From: Desulfobulbaceae bacterium
Lineage (GTDB): Bacteria; Desulfobacterota; Desulfobulbia; Desulfobulbales; Desulfobulbaceae
Reading direction: 5' to 3'
Assembly: GCA_012744275.1 (NCBI GenBank)
Contig: JAAYIE010000002.1
Span: 1-64,000, forward strand
DNA: 64,000 bases
A program made the translations under genes and the position numbers. The notes below the pieces were generated by a model. It worked only from the letters and a program-made list of their open reading frames with translations. It was not told the origin of the DNA and ran no database searches. Positions 29,119 to 38,876 of this stretch are shown one piece after another. Numbering within the stretch: position 1 is the first letter of the stretch; each line of letters begins with the position of its first letter.

Positions 29119-29340
29119 AGCATAAACTCATTTTTTTAACAAAATCAAACTATTGTGAGACCAACGCCCATAGATGGCCACATGTCACATTGTGGTAGAC
29201 AAGTAAGCACTATAAATCAATGTAAAGATTTTGTAAATTTTTTAATAAACGCCCATTTACCCCATGCAACTGGCTTTAACGAGAACATTGTTACTTTTTT
29301 GTAAATTTCACTTAAGCATCTTTTCCCTGTACGGTCTGTT

Positions 29341-29820
29341 TTGACAAGCAATTTTTTGCCAATAGACACTATATTAATGCGGCGTGCCCTGCTCGCCGCG
29401 CAGGAGGCCGCAGTAGCCGGTGAAGTACCAGTGGGGGCTGTGCTGACAGACAGCAGTAACACCATCCTCGCAGAGGCAGGCAATTGCTGCATCCGTGCCC
29501 ATGACCCCTCGGCCCATGCGGAGATGGTGGTCATTCGCCGGATGGCAGCCCTTGCGAATAACTACCGTCTGCCCGGCTGCAGACTCTATGTTACTCTGGA
29601 GCCATGCATCATGTGCGCAGGCGTCTGCATTCAGGCGAGGATACAGACTATAATCTATGGTGCATCCGACCCCAAGGCAGGGGCTCTACATTCATGCTAC
29701 CAGATTGGTGGCGATGGCCAGCTTAACCACAGCCTGAACGTACGCGGCGGCTTGCTGGCAGATGAGAGTGCCGCCCTGCTGCGGAACTTTTTCAACGCTC
29801 GGCGCCGGGAGCAAAAATAA
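29341..29820 (+). CDS. tadA: tRNA adenosine(34) deaminase
   Basis: Converts the wobble adenosine of tRNA-Arg(ACG) to inosine. A 159-residue zinc deaminase: HAEMVVI supplies a zinc His and the catalytic Glu, and TLEPCIMCAG supplies the two Cys ligands. The TTG at 29341 is used because family members have about a dozen residues before the conserved MRRAL helix. The alternative ATG at 29377 would delete the start of that helix. No clear ribosome-binding site at either. It stands alone. Confidence 0.93.
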   Translation: MTSNFLPIDTILMRRALLAAQEAAVAGEVPVGAVLTDSSNTILAEAGNCCIRAHDPSAHAEMVVIRRMAALANNYRLPGCRLYVTLEPCIMCAGVCIQARIQTIIYGASDPKAGALHSCYQIGGDGQLNHSLNVRGGLLADESAALLRNFFNARRREQK

Positions 29821-29928
29821 AGGCGAGTGTCAGGCTACGCACAACAGTCCCGGTTGTTCATCCTCTGTCTACAGTAAACGGGTTGACCATGATTTTTATT
29901 CCCCGGTGTCCATGTGTTCTACACCATG

Positions 29929-30055
29929 GTTCCAACTTCAGATCATGGATGCTGCTCTCAGGGAGATGGGGGGCTTGCGACACAAACGTACAACAGCTGT
30001 GCCCTGCAGGCCTTCGCCGCGTCCAGGCAGTTAAGAGCATGTTGACGTGGACCTG
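29929..30055 (+). repeat. Dispersed palindromic repeat, copy G
   Basis: The left end GTTCCAACTTCAGATCATGGATGCTG matches copies at 49368 and 46154 (read in the appropriate orientation). The right end is diverged. It lies in the gap between tadA and the FNR-like gene, which otherwise shows nothing. Confidence 0.6.
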
Positions 30056-30111
30056 AAACTTCTACAATATCAATAGATAAAACTGCGACTTGAATAGTTG
30101 CGGGGAATTCC

Positions 30112-30777
30112 ATGCCGCCAACATCCGCACAGTACAACGTCACCATCCTTGATCACCATTGGTTTAACGACGAAATTTACGAACTGCGCTGCACCAGACC
30201 ACCGGGTTTCACCTTTCAACCGGGGCAGTTCGTGGAGTTGGGCCACCAGCATCTGGAACGGGAATATACCATCGTTTCCGCTCCCGAAGAAGCTGTGCTG
30301 CGCCTGCTGATCAAGCGGATGCCCCAGGGTAATCTCAGTGTGCTCCTGGCCGAATTACCTCCGGGAACCATATTGAACCTCAGTGCGGCAAAGGGCTATT
30401 TCTGTTTTCAACCCAGTGACAAACAGCCCTGTTTTATTGCCACTGGTACCGGCATTGCTCCCTTTATTGCCATGTATGCCGCTGGTGTGCGCGATTTCAC
30501 CCTGCTCCACGGCGTACGCCATCCCTCTGCCCTGGTTTATCGCAACGAATTGAATGCCGCGGCTCGCTGCTACATGCCCTGCCTCTCCGCACCGATCCCG
30601 ACGGGCACCGATTTTCCCTGTTTTCAGGGTTATGTCAGCACCTATGTGCGCACTGTGCTCCCACATGGCGACTATGACTTTTATCTGTGCGGCCGGCGAG
30701 CAATGATCCATGATCTGACTCATCTCCTAGATGAGCGATATCCACAGGCCCGAATTTACAGCGAAGCTTATGATTAA
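30112..30777 (+). CDS. FNR-like FAD/NAD-binding oxidoreductase
   Basis: A 221-residue ferredoxin-NADP-reductase-fold protein. REYTIVSAP is the FAD-binding R-x-Y-[ST] motif, ATGTGIAPFIAMY binds the pyridine nucleotide, and YLCGRRAMIHDL is the NAD(P)-side motif. It lacks any iron-sulfur domain, so it is a free reductase that passes electrons to or from a separate partner. The partner gene is not evident. Related proteins are the flavin subunits of Hdr-, hydrogenase- or NfnA-type complexes, but it does not extend to their length. The ATG at 30112 follows a weak site (GCGGGGAATTCC). Confidence 0.83.
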   Translation: MPPTSAQYNVTILDHHWFNDEIYELRCTRPPGFTFQPGQFVELGHQHLEREYTIVSAPEEAVLRLLIKRMPQGNLSVLLAELPPGTILNLSAAKGYFCFQPSDKQPCFIATGTGIAPFIAMYAAGVRDFTLLHGVRHPSALVYRNELNAAARCYMPCLSAPIPTGTDFPCFQGYVSTYVRTVLPHGDYDFYLCGRRAMIHDLTHLLDERYPQARIYSEAYD

Positions 30778-30998
30778 CACCAGACCCACCATCCCTATCA
30801 GCGCCAATCGTTTTGCGGGGGGCTTACAGCTCTCTGCAAATTCTTCCCTGATCTTCCGGGAAGGAGTGTATATAGTACTAGTTGCTGGCGTTCAATGGAA
30901 CGCAAACAAGCTATAATGGTAAAGCAATGGAGTAACAAGTCCTTAAAGTCCAACCATGCCTACCTTTGCTCTCACTGTAAAACAGTAAAACTTTTGTT

Positions 30999-33050
30999 GT
31001 GAACGCCCCCACCTACAACGATTCCACCCCCTTCACCCTGGTTTCCAACTTCACTCCTGCCGGTGATCAGCCGGAGGCCATTGATCAGCTGGTTGCCAAT
31101 ATTGATGCTGGGGTGCGGGATCAGGTACTTCTCGGCGTCACCGGTTCGGGCAAGACCTTCACCATGGCCCAGGTGGTGGCCAGAATCCAGCGCCCTACCC
31201 TGGTACTGGCGCCCAACAAAACCCTGGCTGCTCAGCTCTTCAGCGAGTTTCGCGAAATATTCCCCCACAATGCGGTTGAATACTTTGTTTCCTACTACGA
31301 CTACTACCAGCCCGAAGCCTATATACCGGCCTCGGACACCTATATAGAAAAAGACTCGGCCATCAACGATGCCATCGACAAACTGCGCCACTCCGCCACC
31401 CGCTCCCTCCTCACCCGCAGGGATGTGCTCATTGTGGCCTCAATCTCCTGTATCTATGGCCTGGGTTCTCCGGACGAATATAAAAATATGCACCTCTTTC
31501 TGGAGCGCGGAGTGGAGTTTCCCATGGAAGAGGTCCTGCGCCGTCTGGCCTTCATGCTCTACGAGCGCAACGATCTCTCCTTTCACCGCGGTACCTTTCG
31601 CGTACGCGGCGATGTGCTCGACATCTTTCCGGTGCATGAGGAGGAACGCGCCCTGCGGGTGGAGTTTTTCGGTGACAGCATCGACAGTCTCACCCTGATC
31701 GATCCTTTACGGGGTGTGGTCCTGGAAGATTTAACCCAGGCAGCGGTCTTTCCCGGCAGTCATTATGTAACCGGTCAGGACAATTTGGACCGGGCCATGC
31801 GCTCCATCCAGGATGAACTCCAGTTACGCCTGGCCGAACTGCATGCTGCTGGTCGACTGGTGGAGGAGCAGCGACTGGAGCAACGCACCATGTTTGATCT
31901 GGAGATGATTGCTGAGCTGGGCTACTGCAACGGCATTGAAAACTACAGTCGCCACCTTACCGGCAAAGAACCAGGAGCGCCTCCCCCCAACCTGCTGGAC
32001 TATTTTGCAGACGATTTCCTGCTCATCATCGATGAGTCCCACATTGCCGTGCCACAGATCGGCGGCATGTACAACGGTGATCGCTCCCGTAAGCAAACCC
32101 TGGTGAACTACGGTTTCCGGTTGCCTTCAGCCCTGGATAACCGTCCCTTGCGCTTTGATGAATTTGAAGAGCGCCGCCGCCAGACCGTGTATGTATCGGC
32201 CACCCCGGGCCCCTATGAGCTCAAACAGGCGGGCGGGCATGTGGTGGAACAGTTGATTCGTCCCACCGGCCTGCTCGATCCCCACATCGAGGTGCGTCCG
32301 GCAGGAACCCAGGTGGATGATCTTCTAGCTGAAATCCGCCTGCGCGAAAGCCGCAATCAGGCCGTACTGGTGACCACCCTCACCAAGCGGATGGCCGAGG
32401 ATTTAACCCAGTACTACGAAGACCTGGGCATCCGGGTACGTTATCTGCATTCAGACATTAAAACCCTGGAACGGGTGGAACTGATTCGCGATTTGCGCCA
32501 GCGCCGCTACGACGTGCTCATTGGCATCAACCTGCTGCGCGAAGGCCTGGATATTCCAGAAGTTTCCCTGGTGGCTGTACTAGATGCGGACAAGGAGGGT
32601 TTTCTTCGTTCGGAGCGTTCCTTGGTGCAGACCTGCGGTCGTGCCGCCCGCAATGCCGAGGGTATGGTCATCCTCTATGCTGACCGCATCACTCCCTCTA
32701 TGCAGTATACCATTGATGAAACCAACCGGCGGCGGCGGGTACAGAAGGCCCACAACAGCCGATATGGCATTACCCCCAGCACCATCATTTCGGAAATCAA
32801 GGATTCCATGGCACAGCATCTGCGCGCCTCGGGGTGGGTAGACACACGGGAAGATGCAACCCTGAGCCCGGGAGTGCTGAGTATCGCCGAGCCTGAACAC
32901 ATCTATCGCAGCGAAGCGGAATTGCGGCAGGATATTGAAGCGCTGGAAAAAGAGATGCAGGCAGCAGCACAACGGCTGGCTTTTGAAGAGGCGGCCGCTT
33001 ACCGCGACCGCATCCGTGAATTAAAAATGCTGGAGCTGAGCCTTGACTGA
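30999..33050 (+). CDS. uvrB: Excinuclease ABC subunit B
   Basis: Damage-verifying helicase-like subunit of nucleotide excision repair; loads UvrC. The 683-residue protein has Walker [13 protein letters not shown] near residue 47, the damage-probing beta-hairpin ([15 protein letters not shown]), helicase motifs including [13 protein letters not shown] and TCGRAARN, and the C-terminal UVR motif that pairs with UvrC ([22 protein letters not shown]). The start is a GTG at 30999. It begins an operon: the next gene overlaps its end by eight bases. uvrC of the same pathway lies at 17555. Confidence 0.97.
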   Translation: MNAPTYNDSTPFTLVSNFTPAGDQPEAIDQLVANIDAGVRDQVLLGVTGSGKTFTMAQVVARIQRPTLVLAPNKTLAAQLFSEFREIFPHNAVEYFVSYYDYYQPEAYIPASDTYIEKDSAINDAIDKLRHSATRSLLTRRDVLIVASISCIYGLGSPDEYKNMHLFLERGVEFPMEEVLRRLAFMLYERNDLSFHRGTFRVRGDVLDIFPVHEEERALRVEFFGDSIDSLTLIDPLRGVVLEDLTQAAVFPGSHYVTGQDNLDRAMRSIQDELQLRLAELHAAGRLVEEQRLEQRTMFDLEMIAELGYCNGIENYSRHLTGKEPGAPPPNLLDYFADDFLLIIDESHIAVPQIGGMYNGDRSRKQTLVNYGFRLPSALDNRPLRFDEFEERRRQTVYVSATPGPYELKQAGGHVVEQLIRPTGLLDPHIEVRPAGTQVDDLLAEIRLRESRNQAVLVTTLTKRMAEDLTQYYEDLGIRVRYLHSDIKTLERVELIRDLRQRRYDVLIGINLLREGLDIPEVSLVAVLDADKEGFLRSERSLVQTCGRAARNAEGMVILYADRITPSMQYTIDETNRRRRVQKAHNSRYGITPSTIISEIKDSMAQHLRASGWVDTREDATLSPGVLSIAEPEHIYRSEAELRQDIEALEKEMQAAAQRLAFEEAAAYRDRIRELKMLELSLD

Positions 33051-33777
33051 TTTCTGGTACCGCACATCACTGCGCCTCTTGCCGGGCTTGGTGGCCGGAC
33101 TGATACGACTGTGGTTTAGCACCTGCCGCCTCAAAACTCATGGCGGCGAAGAGATGCTCACCTTTATAGACAGTGGTGGCAAAGGAATCGCCACTTTTTG
33201 GCACTACAGTTTTTTGTATAATTTCTACTATCTGCGGGGCAACAGGGCAGCGGTCATGGTCAGCGCCAGCCGCGACGGCGAATACATAGCCCGGCTGGCG
33301 GAAAAATTTGGCCATGTGCCGGTGCGCGGCTCCTCGAACCGGCGTGGTTTTCGGGCCCTGCGGGAGATGCTGGTGGAGTTAAAGCGTGGCAACAATGCGG
33401 CAGTTGTCGCAGACGGCTCCCAGGGGCCTGCCCGCAGGGCTCAGGCCGGCTGCATTCTTATGGCCAGTCGTTCGGGCGACCCGATTTTTCCCTTGGCCTG
33501 GGCTGCCAGCCGCTGCCTTACCTTCAAAAGCTGGGACAGAACCGTGATCCCGCTCCCTTTTTCCACAGTTGTTCTGTACCAGGGCAAATCTATGCGTGTA
33601 CCACCAAATCTGGACCAGGCAGCCATTGAGGCCTGGCGGCTCAAACTGGAGCAGGAACTCAACCGGCTCTACAATATGGCCTGGACGGCACTGGGCAAAG
33701 AGGCCCACGACCAAGATCTGCCCCGCTCCAGGACGAGCCAGGGCCTGCACGATTTAAACGGCAGGGATAAACAGTGA
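33043..33777 (+). CDS. DUF374 lysophospholipid-acyltransferase-like protein
   Basis: A 244-residue DUF374 protein. The short N-terminal hydrophobic stretch suggests membrane association. The conserved block [13 protein letters not shown] resembles the HxxxxD-like site of acyltransferases, and [20 protein letters not shown] is the family hallmark. Such proteins are found in Gram-negative bacteria and are thought to act on lipid A or phospholipids; the true reaction is not established. It starts at a TTG that overlaps the end of uvrB, and cbiA follows three bases after its stop. Confidence 0.83.
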   Translation: MTDFWYRTSLRLLPGLVAGLIRLWFSTCRLKTHGGEEMLTFIDSGGKGIATFWHYSFLYNFYYLRGNRAAVMVSASRDGEYIARLAEKFGHVPVRGSSNRRGFRALREMLVELKRGNNAAVVADGSQGPARRAQAGCILMASRSGDPIFPLAWAASRCLTFKSWDRTVIPLPFSTVVLYQGKSMRVPPNLDQAAIEAWRLKLEQELNRLYNMAWTALGKEAHDQDLPRSRTSQGLHDLNGRDKQ

Positions 33778-33780
33778 CAT

Positions 33781-35373
33781 ATGGATAAGAGCAAAGAAAA
33801 CTTGCAAGGCGATTCCATGGAGATGCCAAAGCCGCGGGGTTTGATTGTAGCCGGTCTCAGTGGAGGTTCGGGTAAATCCGTGGCTGCTGTAGGTCTAGTG
33901 TCGGCCCTGCGCGCACGCCAACTGCGTGTGCTCCCCTTCAAAAAGGGGCCGGATTATATCGATGCTGGTTGGCTGGCCCGGGCAGCGGGCCTGCCCTGCT
34001 ACAACCTGGACCCCTTCCTGACCCGACCAGAACAGCTCAAGGCCACCTTTCACCGGCACCTACACCGCGCTGATGTAGCCCTGGTTGAGGGTAACCGGGG
34101 GCTGTACGACGGCGTCAACAGTAGCGGCTCCTATTCTACAGCGGAACTGGCTGTGCAGTTGGCTCTGCCAGTACTGCTGGTGGTTAACTGTACCAAAACT
34201 ACCCGCACAATGGCTGCCTTGGTGCTTGGCTGCTGCCTTTTCGACCCCAGGGTGCGTATAGCGGGCGTCATCCTCAACCAGGTGGCCACCTCCAGGCACG
34301 AACGCATACTAAGGGAATGCCTGGCGCAAAGTGTGGACATACCGGTTGTGGGCATTATCCCCCGGATGCAGACGGATATTTTTCCCATGCGTCACCTGGG
34401 TTTGACCCCGCATCAGGAGTACCGGGATGCAGACGAAGCAGTGGCCAGCTTACAGCAAATGGCTGCAGCCCATTTTGACCTGGATGCCATTTTAGGGTTG
34501 ATGCAGCCACTACTGCCACCGACAGCAGCGTCAACTTCAACGGCTCAGGCAGCCCCGCCAGCAAGAGCAGCGGAACCTGCAGCACCTACACAGGCGAGCC
34601 CTATCCGGACAAAACAACCGGCACGCATAGGTGTGCTGCGTGATGCCGCCTTTCAGTTCTACTACGAGGAAAACCTGGAAGCCCTGCAGGATGCAGGGGC
34701 AGAGCTGGTTATGATCAATGCACTCACAGCCGCATCTTTACCCCAAGGCGCGCATTGCCTGCACGGTTTGTACATTGGCGGCGGTTTTCCGGAAACCAGT
34801 GCCCAGGCCCTGGCCGATAATCACCGTTTTCGTCACTCCCTTTGTACAGCCATTGAACAGGGTTTACCGGTCTATGCCGAATGCGGTGGCCTCATCTATC
34901 TAGGGCGCTCCATTGTACTGGATGGAAAGGAATACCCGCTAACCGGCATTTTTCCGGTTACCTTTTCCCTATCCACTAAACCCCAGGCCCATGGCTACTC
35001 CATTCTGCGGGTGGAGGGTGACAACAGTTTTTATAGTCAAGGCTTACAAATCAAGGGCCATGAGTTCCGCTACTCCAAGGTGCAGCAATGGAGTGGCCAG
35101 GCAAGTGACCTGGTCTTCAAGGTGGAGCGCGGCACTGGTTTTGCCGAAGGCCGCGACGGCCTAGTATATAAGAATGTGCTGGCCTTGTACACCCACGTGC
35201 TGGCTGCGGGTACGCCAGAATGGGTGAATGGATTTATGGCCGCGGCCATGCGCCATGCCCAGAACAATTGTGTACAGTCGCCTGGACAGGCGTCAGACCT
35301 GGGCACAGCGGTTGATCGCAGTCAGGGCATCCTCAAAAACAACAGCCATGGAGATGAGCATGCCACTGCCTGA
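33781..35373 (+). CDS. cbiA: Cobyrinate a,c-diamide synthase
   Basis: ATP- and glutamine-dependent amidation of the a and c carboxylates of cobyrinate, in B12 synthesis. The N-terminal ATPase has GLIVAGLSGGSGKS and LPFKKGPDYIDAGW. The C-terminal class-I glutaminase has its nucleophile in YAECGGLIYLG. An Ala/Pro/Thr-rich linker of about 40 residues (around 240-280, including STAQAAPPARAAEPAAPTQA) separates the domains and makes the protein longer (530) than usual. Start at 33781, or a second ATG at 33817 with a better spaced AAGG. No other cobalamin gene is nearby. It overlaps the next gene. Confidence 0.93.
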   Translation: MDKSKENLQGDSMEMPKPRGLIVAGLSGGSGKSVAAVGLVSALRARQLRVLPFKKGPDYIDAGWLARAAGLPCYNLDPFLTRPEQLKATFHRHLHRADVALVEGNRGLYDGVNSSGSYSTAELAVQLALPVLLVVNCTKTTRTMAALVLGCCLFDPRVRIAGVILNQVATSRHERILRECLAQSVDIPVVGIIPRMQTDIFPMRHLGLTPHQEYRDADEAVASLQQMAAAHFDLDAILGLMQPLLPPTAASTSTAQAAPPARAAEPAAPTQASPIRTKQPARIGVLRDAAFQFYYEENLEALQDAGAELVMINALTAASLPQGAHCLHGLYIGGGFPETSAQALADNHRFRHSLCTAIEQGLPVYAECGGLIYLGRSIVLDGKEYPLTGIFPVTFSLSTKPQAHGYSILRVEGDNSFYSQGLQIKGHEFRYSKVQQWSGQASDLVFKVERGTGFAEGRDGLVYKNVLALYTHVLAAGTPEWVNGFMAAAMRHAQNNCVQSPGQASDLGTAVDRSQGILKNNSHGDEHATA

Positions 35374-37033
35374 TTGCACCTGTCTGTGTCCGCCCTTGGC
35401 CAGCGCTGCCCAGATGCGCGAGTTGGATCGCCGCAGTATTGAGGAAATCGGTATACCGGGTGCGGTGCTCATGGAAAATGCCGGTCGTGCCACAGTGGAC
35501 GCCATGGAGCATCACTTTGGCCCGGTGCACGGCAAAAACGTAGGTATTGTTGCCGGGCCGGGCAATAATGGTGGCGATGGCCTGGTCATCGCCCGTTGGG
35601 TGCACAGCCGTGGTGGCCATCCACTGGTACTGCTCTGTGCTGATCCGGAACAGTTGCCGCCGGATGCCACCCTGAACTGGGCTATTGTCCAGCGCCTAGG
35701 CCTGCCCTGCTGGGTTGCTGAGCCTGCCGCCACCACCCGACCCATCAGTTCTTTCGGGCTTTTCTCTCCTGTAGAGGCCTGGGAAAAGGAGCTACGAACC
35801 CGACCCCTGCACAGCCTGGTAGACGCCCTCTTTGGCATCGGCTTGGCCAGACCGGTGGCAGGGATGTATCTGGAAGCAGTGCGCAACATAAACAGACTGT
35901 CCCGATGCCATGCCTGCCCGGTGGTAGCAGCTGATATTCCCTCTGGCCTGAACAGCGATACCGGTCAAATACTGGGCGAGGCAGTGCAGGCCGATCTCGT
36001 TGTAGCTTACGGTCTGGCCAAACCCGGCCACCTGCATAACGGTGTCATCCAAAATGGCCGCCTGGCCGTGGTGGATATCGGTATTCCCAAGGCAGTACTC
36101 TCTGAAGCGAGTTTACCGGGCATGCTCCTCAATCACAGCATCGCTGGCCACCTTGCCCAGCGGTCGGCAGACAGCCATAAAGGCATCAATGGCCATGTGC
36201 TCCTGCTGGCAGGTTCCACCGGTAAAACCGGCGCTGCCATGTTGGCTGCCCAGGGAGCCCTGCGTAGCGGTACTGGCCTGTTGACCTGTGCAGTGCCCGC
36301 CAATCTCTTCCCCATCTTTGCCGGCGGGCCCCTGGTCGAGGCCATGTATGCACCGCTGCCCGCCTCCACCGACTATATTTCCCATGGTGATTTCGGTCTG
36401 ATCACGGAACTCTGCCAGGATAAACAGGTTTTGGTCATTGGGCCAGGCATGGCCACTGCGGCTGCCACAGCTGAACTGGTACTCGCGCTGTACCGTGAGC
36501 GGCCAGAACCTATGGTGCTGGATGCTGACGCCCTCAATATACTGGCTGAGCGTAAAGAGGTGCTGGCCAAACCCGGTGGCCCCCGCCTGTTTACGCCCCA
36601 TCCTGGTGAGATGGCGCGCCTCCTTGAGCAACCCACCCGGCGTATTCAGGCGGATCGTCTGGCTGCAGCTCAGCAGCTCTGCCGCCTCTGTGGGCAGGGC
36701 GAGCATGGCGCAGCCCATCCAATAGTGGTTATACTAAAGGGGGCCGGTACAGTTGTGGCTGCTGCAGACGGGCGCTGGGCCGTCAACACCAGCGGTAATC
36801 CCGGTATGGCCACTGGTGGCATGGGTGATGTACTGGCCGGAATGGCAGGTGGGATGCTGGCCCAGGGCCATGCTCCCTGGCAAGCGGCCTGTGCAGGTGC
36901 CTATCTGCACGGAGCAGCCGCCGATCTGGTGGCAGCAACTCAACCCTATGGTTACAGCGCCTCGGAGGTTGCGGCAGCCCTGCCGCAACTCCTCCAGCAC
37001 AAAACAACAAGAAATAAGGAGCAGATATGCTGA
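35360..37033 (+). CDS. nnrDE: Bifunctional NAD(P)H-hydrate repair enzyme (epimerase + dehydratase)
   Basis: Repairs hydrated NADH and NADPH. The N-terminal YjeF domain epimerises R-NAD(P)HX (MRELDRRSIEEIGIPG, GPGNNGGDGLVIARW). The C-terminal kinase-like domain is the ADP-dependent dehydratase (HVLLLAGSTGKTGAAMLAA, MVLDADALNIL, GNPGMATGGMGDVLAGM). 557 residues is normal. The ATG at 35360 is preceded by GGAG six bases away; in-frame ATGs at 35348 and 35354 are alternatives. All overlap the end of cbiA. Its own end overlaps the CBS gene by seven bases. Confidence 0.94.
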   Translation: MPLPDCTCLCPPLASAAQMRELDRRSIEEIGIPGAVLMENAGRATVDAMEHHFGPVHGKNVGIVAGPGNNGGDGLVIARWVHSRGGHPLVLLCADPEQLPPDATLNWAIVQRLGLPCWVAEPAATTRPISSFGLFSPVEAWEKELRTRPLHSLVDALFGIGLARPVAGMYLEAVRNINRLSRCHACPVVAADIPSGLNSDTGQILGEAVQADLVVAYGLAKPGHLHNGVIQNGRLAVVDIGIPKAVLSEASLPGMLLNHSIAGHLAQRSADSHKGINGHVLLLAGSTGKTGAAMLAAQGALRSGTGLLTCAVPANLFPIFAGGPLVEAMYAPLPASTDYISHGDFGLITELCQDKQVLVIGPGMATAAATAELVLALYRERPEPMVLDADALNILAERKEVLAKPGGPRLFTPHPGEMARLLEQPTRRIQADRLAAAQQLCRLCGQGEHGAAHPIVVILKGAGTVVAAADGRWAVNTSGNPGMATGGMGDVLAGMAGGMLAQGHAPWQAACAGAYLHGAAADLVAATQPYGYSASEVAAALPQLLQHKTTRNKEQIC

Positions 37034-37482
37034 CAGCCAAAGACATCATGAACACTCAGGTTATTACCGTGCATGAACAGCAAAGTGTGCGCGAGCTGGC
37101 TGAACTTTTTTTGGATAAACACATCAGTGGTGCGCCAGTGATCAATGATCAGGGACAACTGGTTGGCATTGTTACGCAAAATGATCTTATTTTTACTAAC
37201 AAAAGGCTTCACCTGCCCAGAACCATCGCCATTTTGGACGCCTTCTTCTTTTTGGACAAGCCGGAGAAGATGGAAAAGGAAATGCAGAAAATTGCGGGAG
37301 CACGCGTGGGTGACATCTGTAGCAAAAACCCGGTTACCGTGTCACCGGTAAGTACCCTGGAAGAGGTGGCGACCATCATGTCGGAGCAGCATGTACACAC
37401 CCTGCCGGTGGTGGAAGCGGGGCACTTGGTGGGAGTGATCGGTAAAACCGATATCATTCGCTCCATGGTTCAGCGCTCCTGA
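37027..37482 (+). CDS. CBS-domain-pair protein
   Basis: A 151-residue protein consisting of two CBS domains (MLTAKDIMNTQVITVHEQQS and VGDICSKNPVTVSPVSTLEE), the adenosine-nucleotide-sensing module. A Phe-rich insertion (DAFFFLDKPEKMEKEMQK) lies between them, as in a subgroup of stand-alone CBS proteins. AAGGAGC precedes the ATG. It ends the uvrB operon, and its last 13 bases overlap the end of the convergent GGDEF gene. Target protein unknown. Confidence 0.9.
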   Translation: MLTAKDIMNTQVITVHEQQSVRELAELFLDKHISGAPVINDQGQLVGIVTQNDLIFTNKRLHLPRTIAILDAFFFLDKPEKMEKEMQKIAGARVGDICSKNPVTVSPVSTLEEVATIMSEQHVHTLPVVEAGHLVGVIGKTDIIRSMVQRS

Positions 37483-38792
37483 CTTTTTACTTGGTCTCCA
37501 TAGAGGTGCCAACAGTTGCGACCCTTCTTTTTGGCGGCATACATGGCCTGATCAGCGTGGCGCAGGAGCGTCTCGGTATCTTCGCTATCATCAGGGAAGA
37601 CGGCTATACCGATGCTAGCGCCAATGGAGCAGCTCAGATCCTTGATCTGGATCGGTTCATTGAGCAGTTCAATGATTCGCTCCGCCACCATAATGGCGCC
37701 AGCAAGCGTGGCAGCGCTTTCCAGTAGAACAACAAATTCATCTCCACCCAAACGGCAGACCGAGTCTGAAGCGCGCATTGTTCGGCTCAGTCGTTTGCCC
37801 ACCTGCACCAGGACAATGTCGCCTACACTGTGACCGTATTGATCGTTAATGGGTTTAAATCGATCCAGATCTATGAAAAGCAAAAAGAGCCTGCGCGATT
37901 GCCGTGTGGCCAGGGATATGGCCTGGGGCACGCGCTGGAGCAGAAAGTTACGATTCGGCAGGTTGGTGAGGGCATCATGGCTAGCCATATGGCGGATAAT
38001 CTGCGCGGCCTTTTGCCGCTCGGTGATATCCTGGAAGACAACAACTCCACCGGTGAGCTGCCCATCCTGAATGATGGGGGTAGCCCGCAGATCCGCCGGG
38101 AAGGTGGTGCCATCGCGTCGCTCGATCCTGATCTCGTCGAAGCGCACAACCGCCTTCTTGTACTCCGGGTTAACAAAGGGGCAGCAATCCTCATTAAAAG
38201 AATTACTGCCCGACCGGGCGATGCGGAAGATCTCCCGGCAGTTTTTACCCAGAGCTTCCTCGGCTCTGTAGCCCAGCAGGCGCTGTCCGGCCTGGTTAAT
38301 GTAGCTGATGTTGCCCTCCCGATCCAAGCCGCTGATACCGTTTTCTGCGAAATCCAGGATCATCTCGTACTTTTTCGACAATATGCTCAGCTCCCGGCTT
38401 GAGCGGTGAGCCTTCAAGATATACCTGATCCGGTTGCGCAATACCCGCCACTTCAATGGTTTGCGTACATAATCCACAGCACCGGCATTGTAAACTTGGT
38501 CGACTTCTTCGTCGTAATCCATGGCGGTCATAACCAGCACCGGCGGCGGCTCCGGAATGCATTCCTGAATGCGGGCGCAGACCATTTTTCCATCCATGCC
38601 TGGCATGACGATATCCAAGATCACCAGATCAAAAGGCTGGTGCTGCAACTGCGCCAGGGCGCTGGCTCCATCTTTGGCCTCCGCCACCTGGTACCCCTCT
38701 CCTTCCAGAAACTGGCGTAGTAGGACACGCACAAAATTGCTGTCATCGACAACGAGAATCATTGGCAAGGCATTTAGATCCGTAGTGCTCAT
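37470..38792 (-). CDS. Response regulator with PAS and GGDEF domains
   Basis: A 440-residue diguanylate cyclase with a full receiver. Asp60 is the phospho-acceptor (LVILDIVMPGMDG) and Asp16/Asp17 form the metal pocket. A PAS domain occupies about 143-258 (FAENGISGLDREGNISYINQ). The GGDEF domain is intact (RLGGDEFVVLLE, 347-358), and the RASD tetrad (340-343) five residues ahead of it is a product-inhibition I-site, so it should make cyclic di-GMP under feedback control. It lies 84 bases after the hybrid-kinase gene, which is the obvious candidate donor of its phosphate. Confidence 0.93.
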   Translation of the reverse strand: MSTTDLNALPMILVVDDSNFVRVLLRQFLEGEGYQVAEAKDGASALAQLQHQPFDLVILDIVMPGMDGKMVCARIQECIPEPPPVLVMTAMDYDEEVDQVYNAGAVDYVRKPLKWRVLRNRIRYILKAHRSSRELSILSKKYEMILDFAENGISGLDREGNISYINQAGQRLLGYRAEEALGKNCREIFRIARSGSNSFNEDCCPFVNPEYKKAVVRFDEIRIERRDGTTFPADLRATPIIQDGQLTGGVVVFQDITERQKAAQIIRHMASHDALTNLPNRNFLLQRVPQAISLATRQSRRLFLLFIDLDRFKPINDQYGHSVGDIVLVQVGKRLSRTMRASDSVCRLGGDEFVVLLESAATLAGAIMVAERIIELLNEPIQIKDLSCSIGASIGIAVFPDDSEDTETLLRHADQAMYAAKKKGRNCWHLYGDQVKSQER

Positions 38793-38876
38793 GGGTCTTG
38801 CTCGTTCAATAAATCAGACTCAATAAAAGAAAAGGAAAAATCGGACGAAACATCCTGCGTGTGCTACGCGAGTGAT

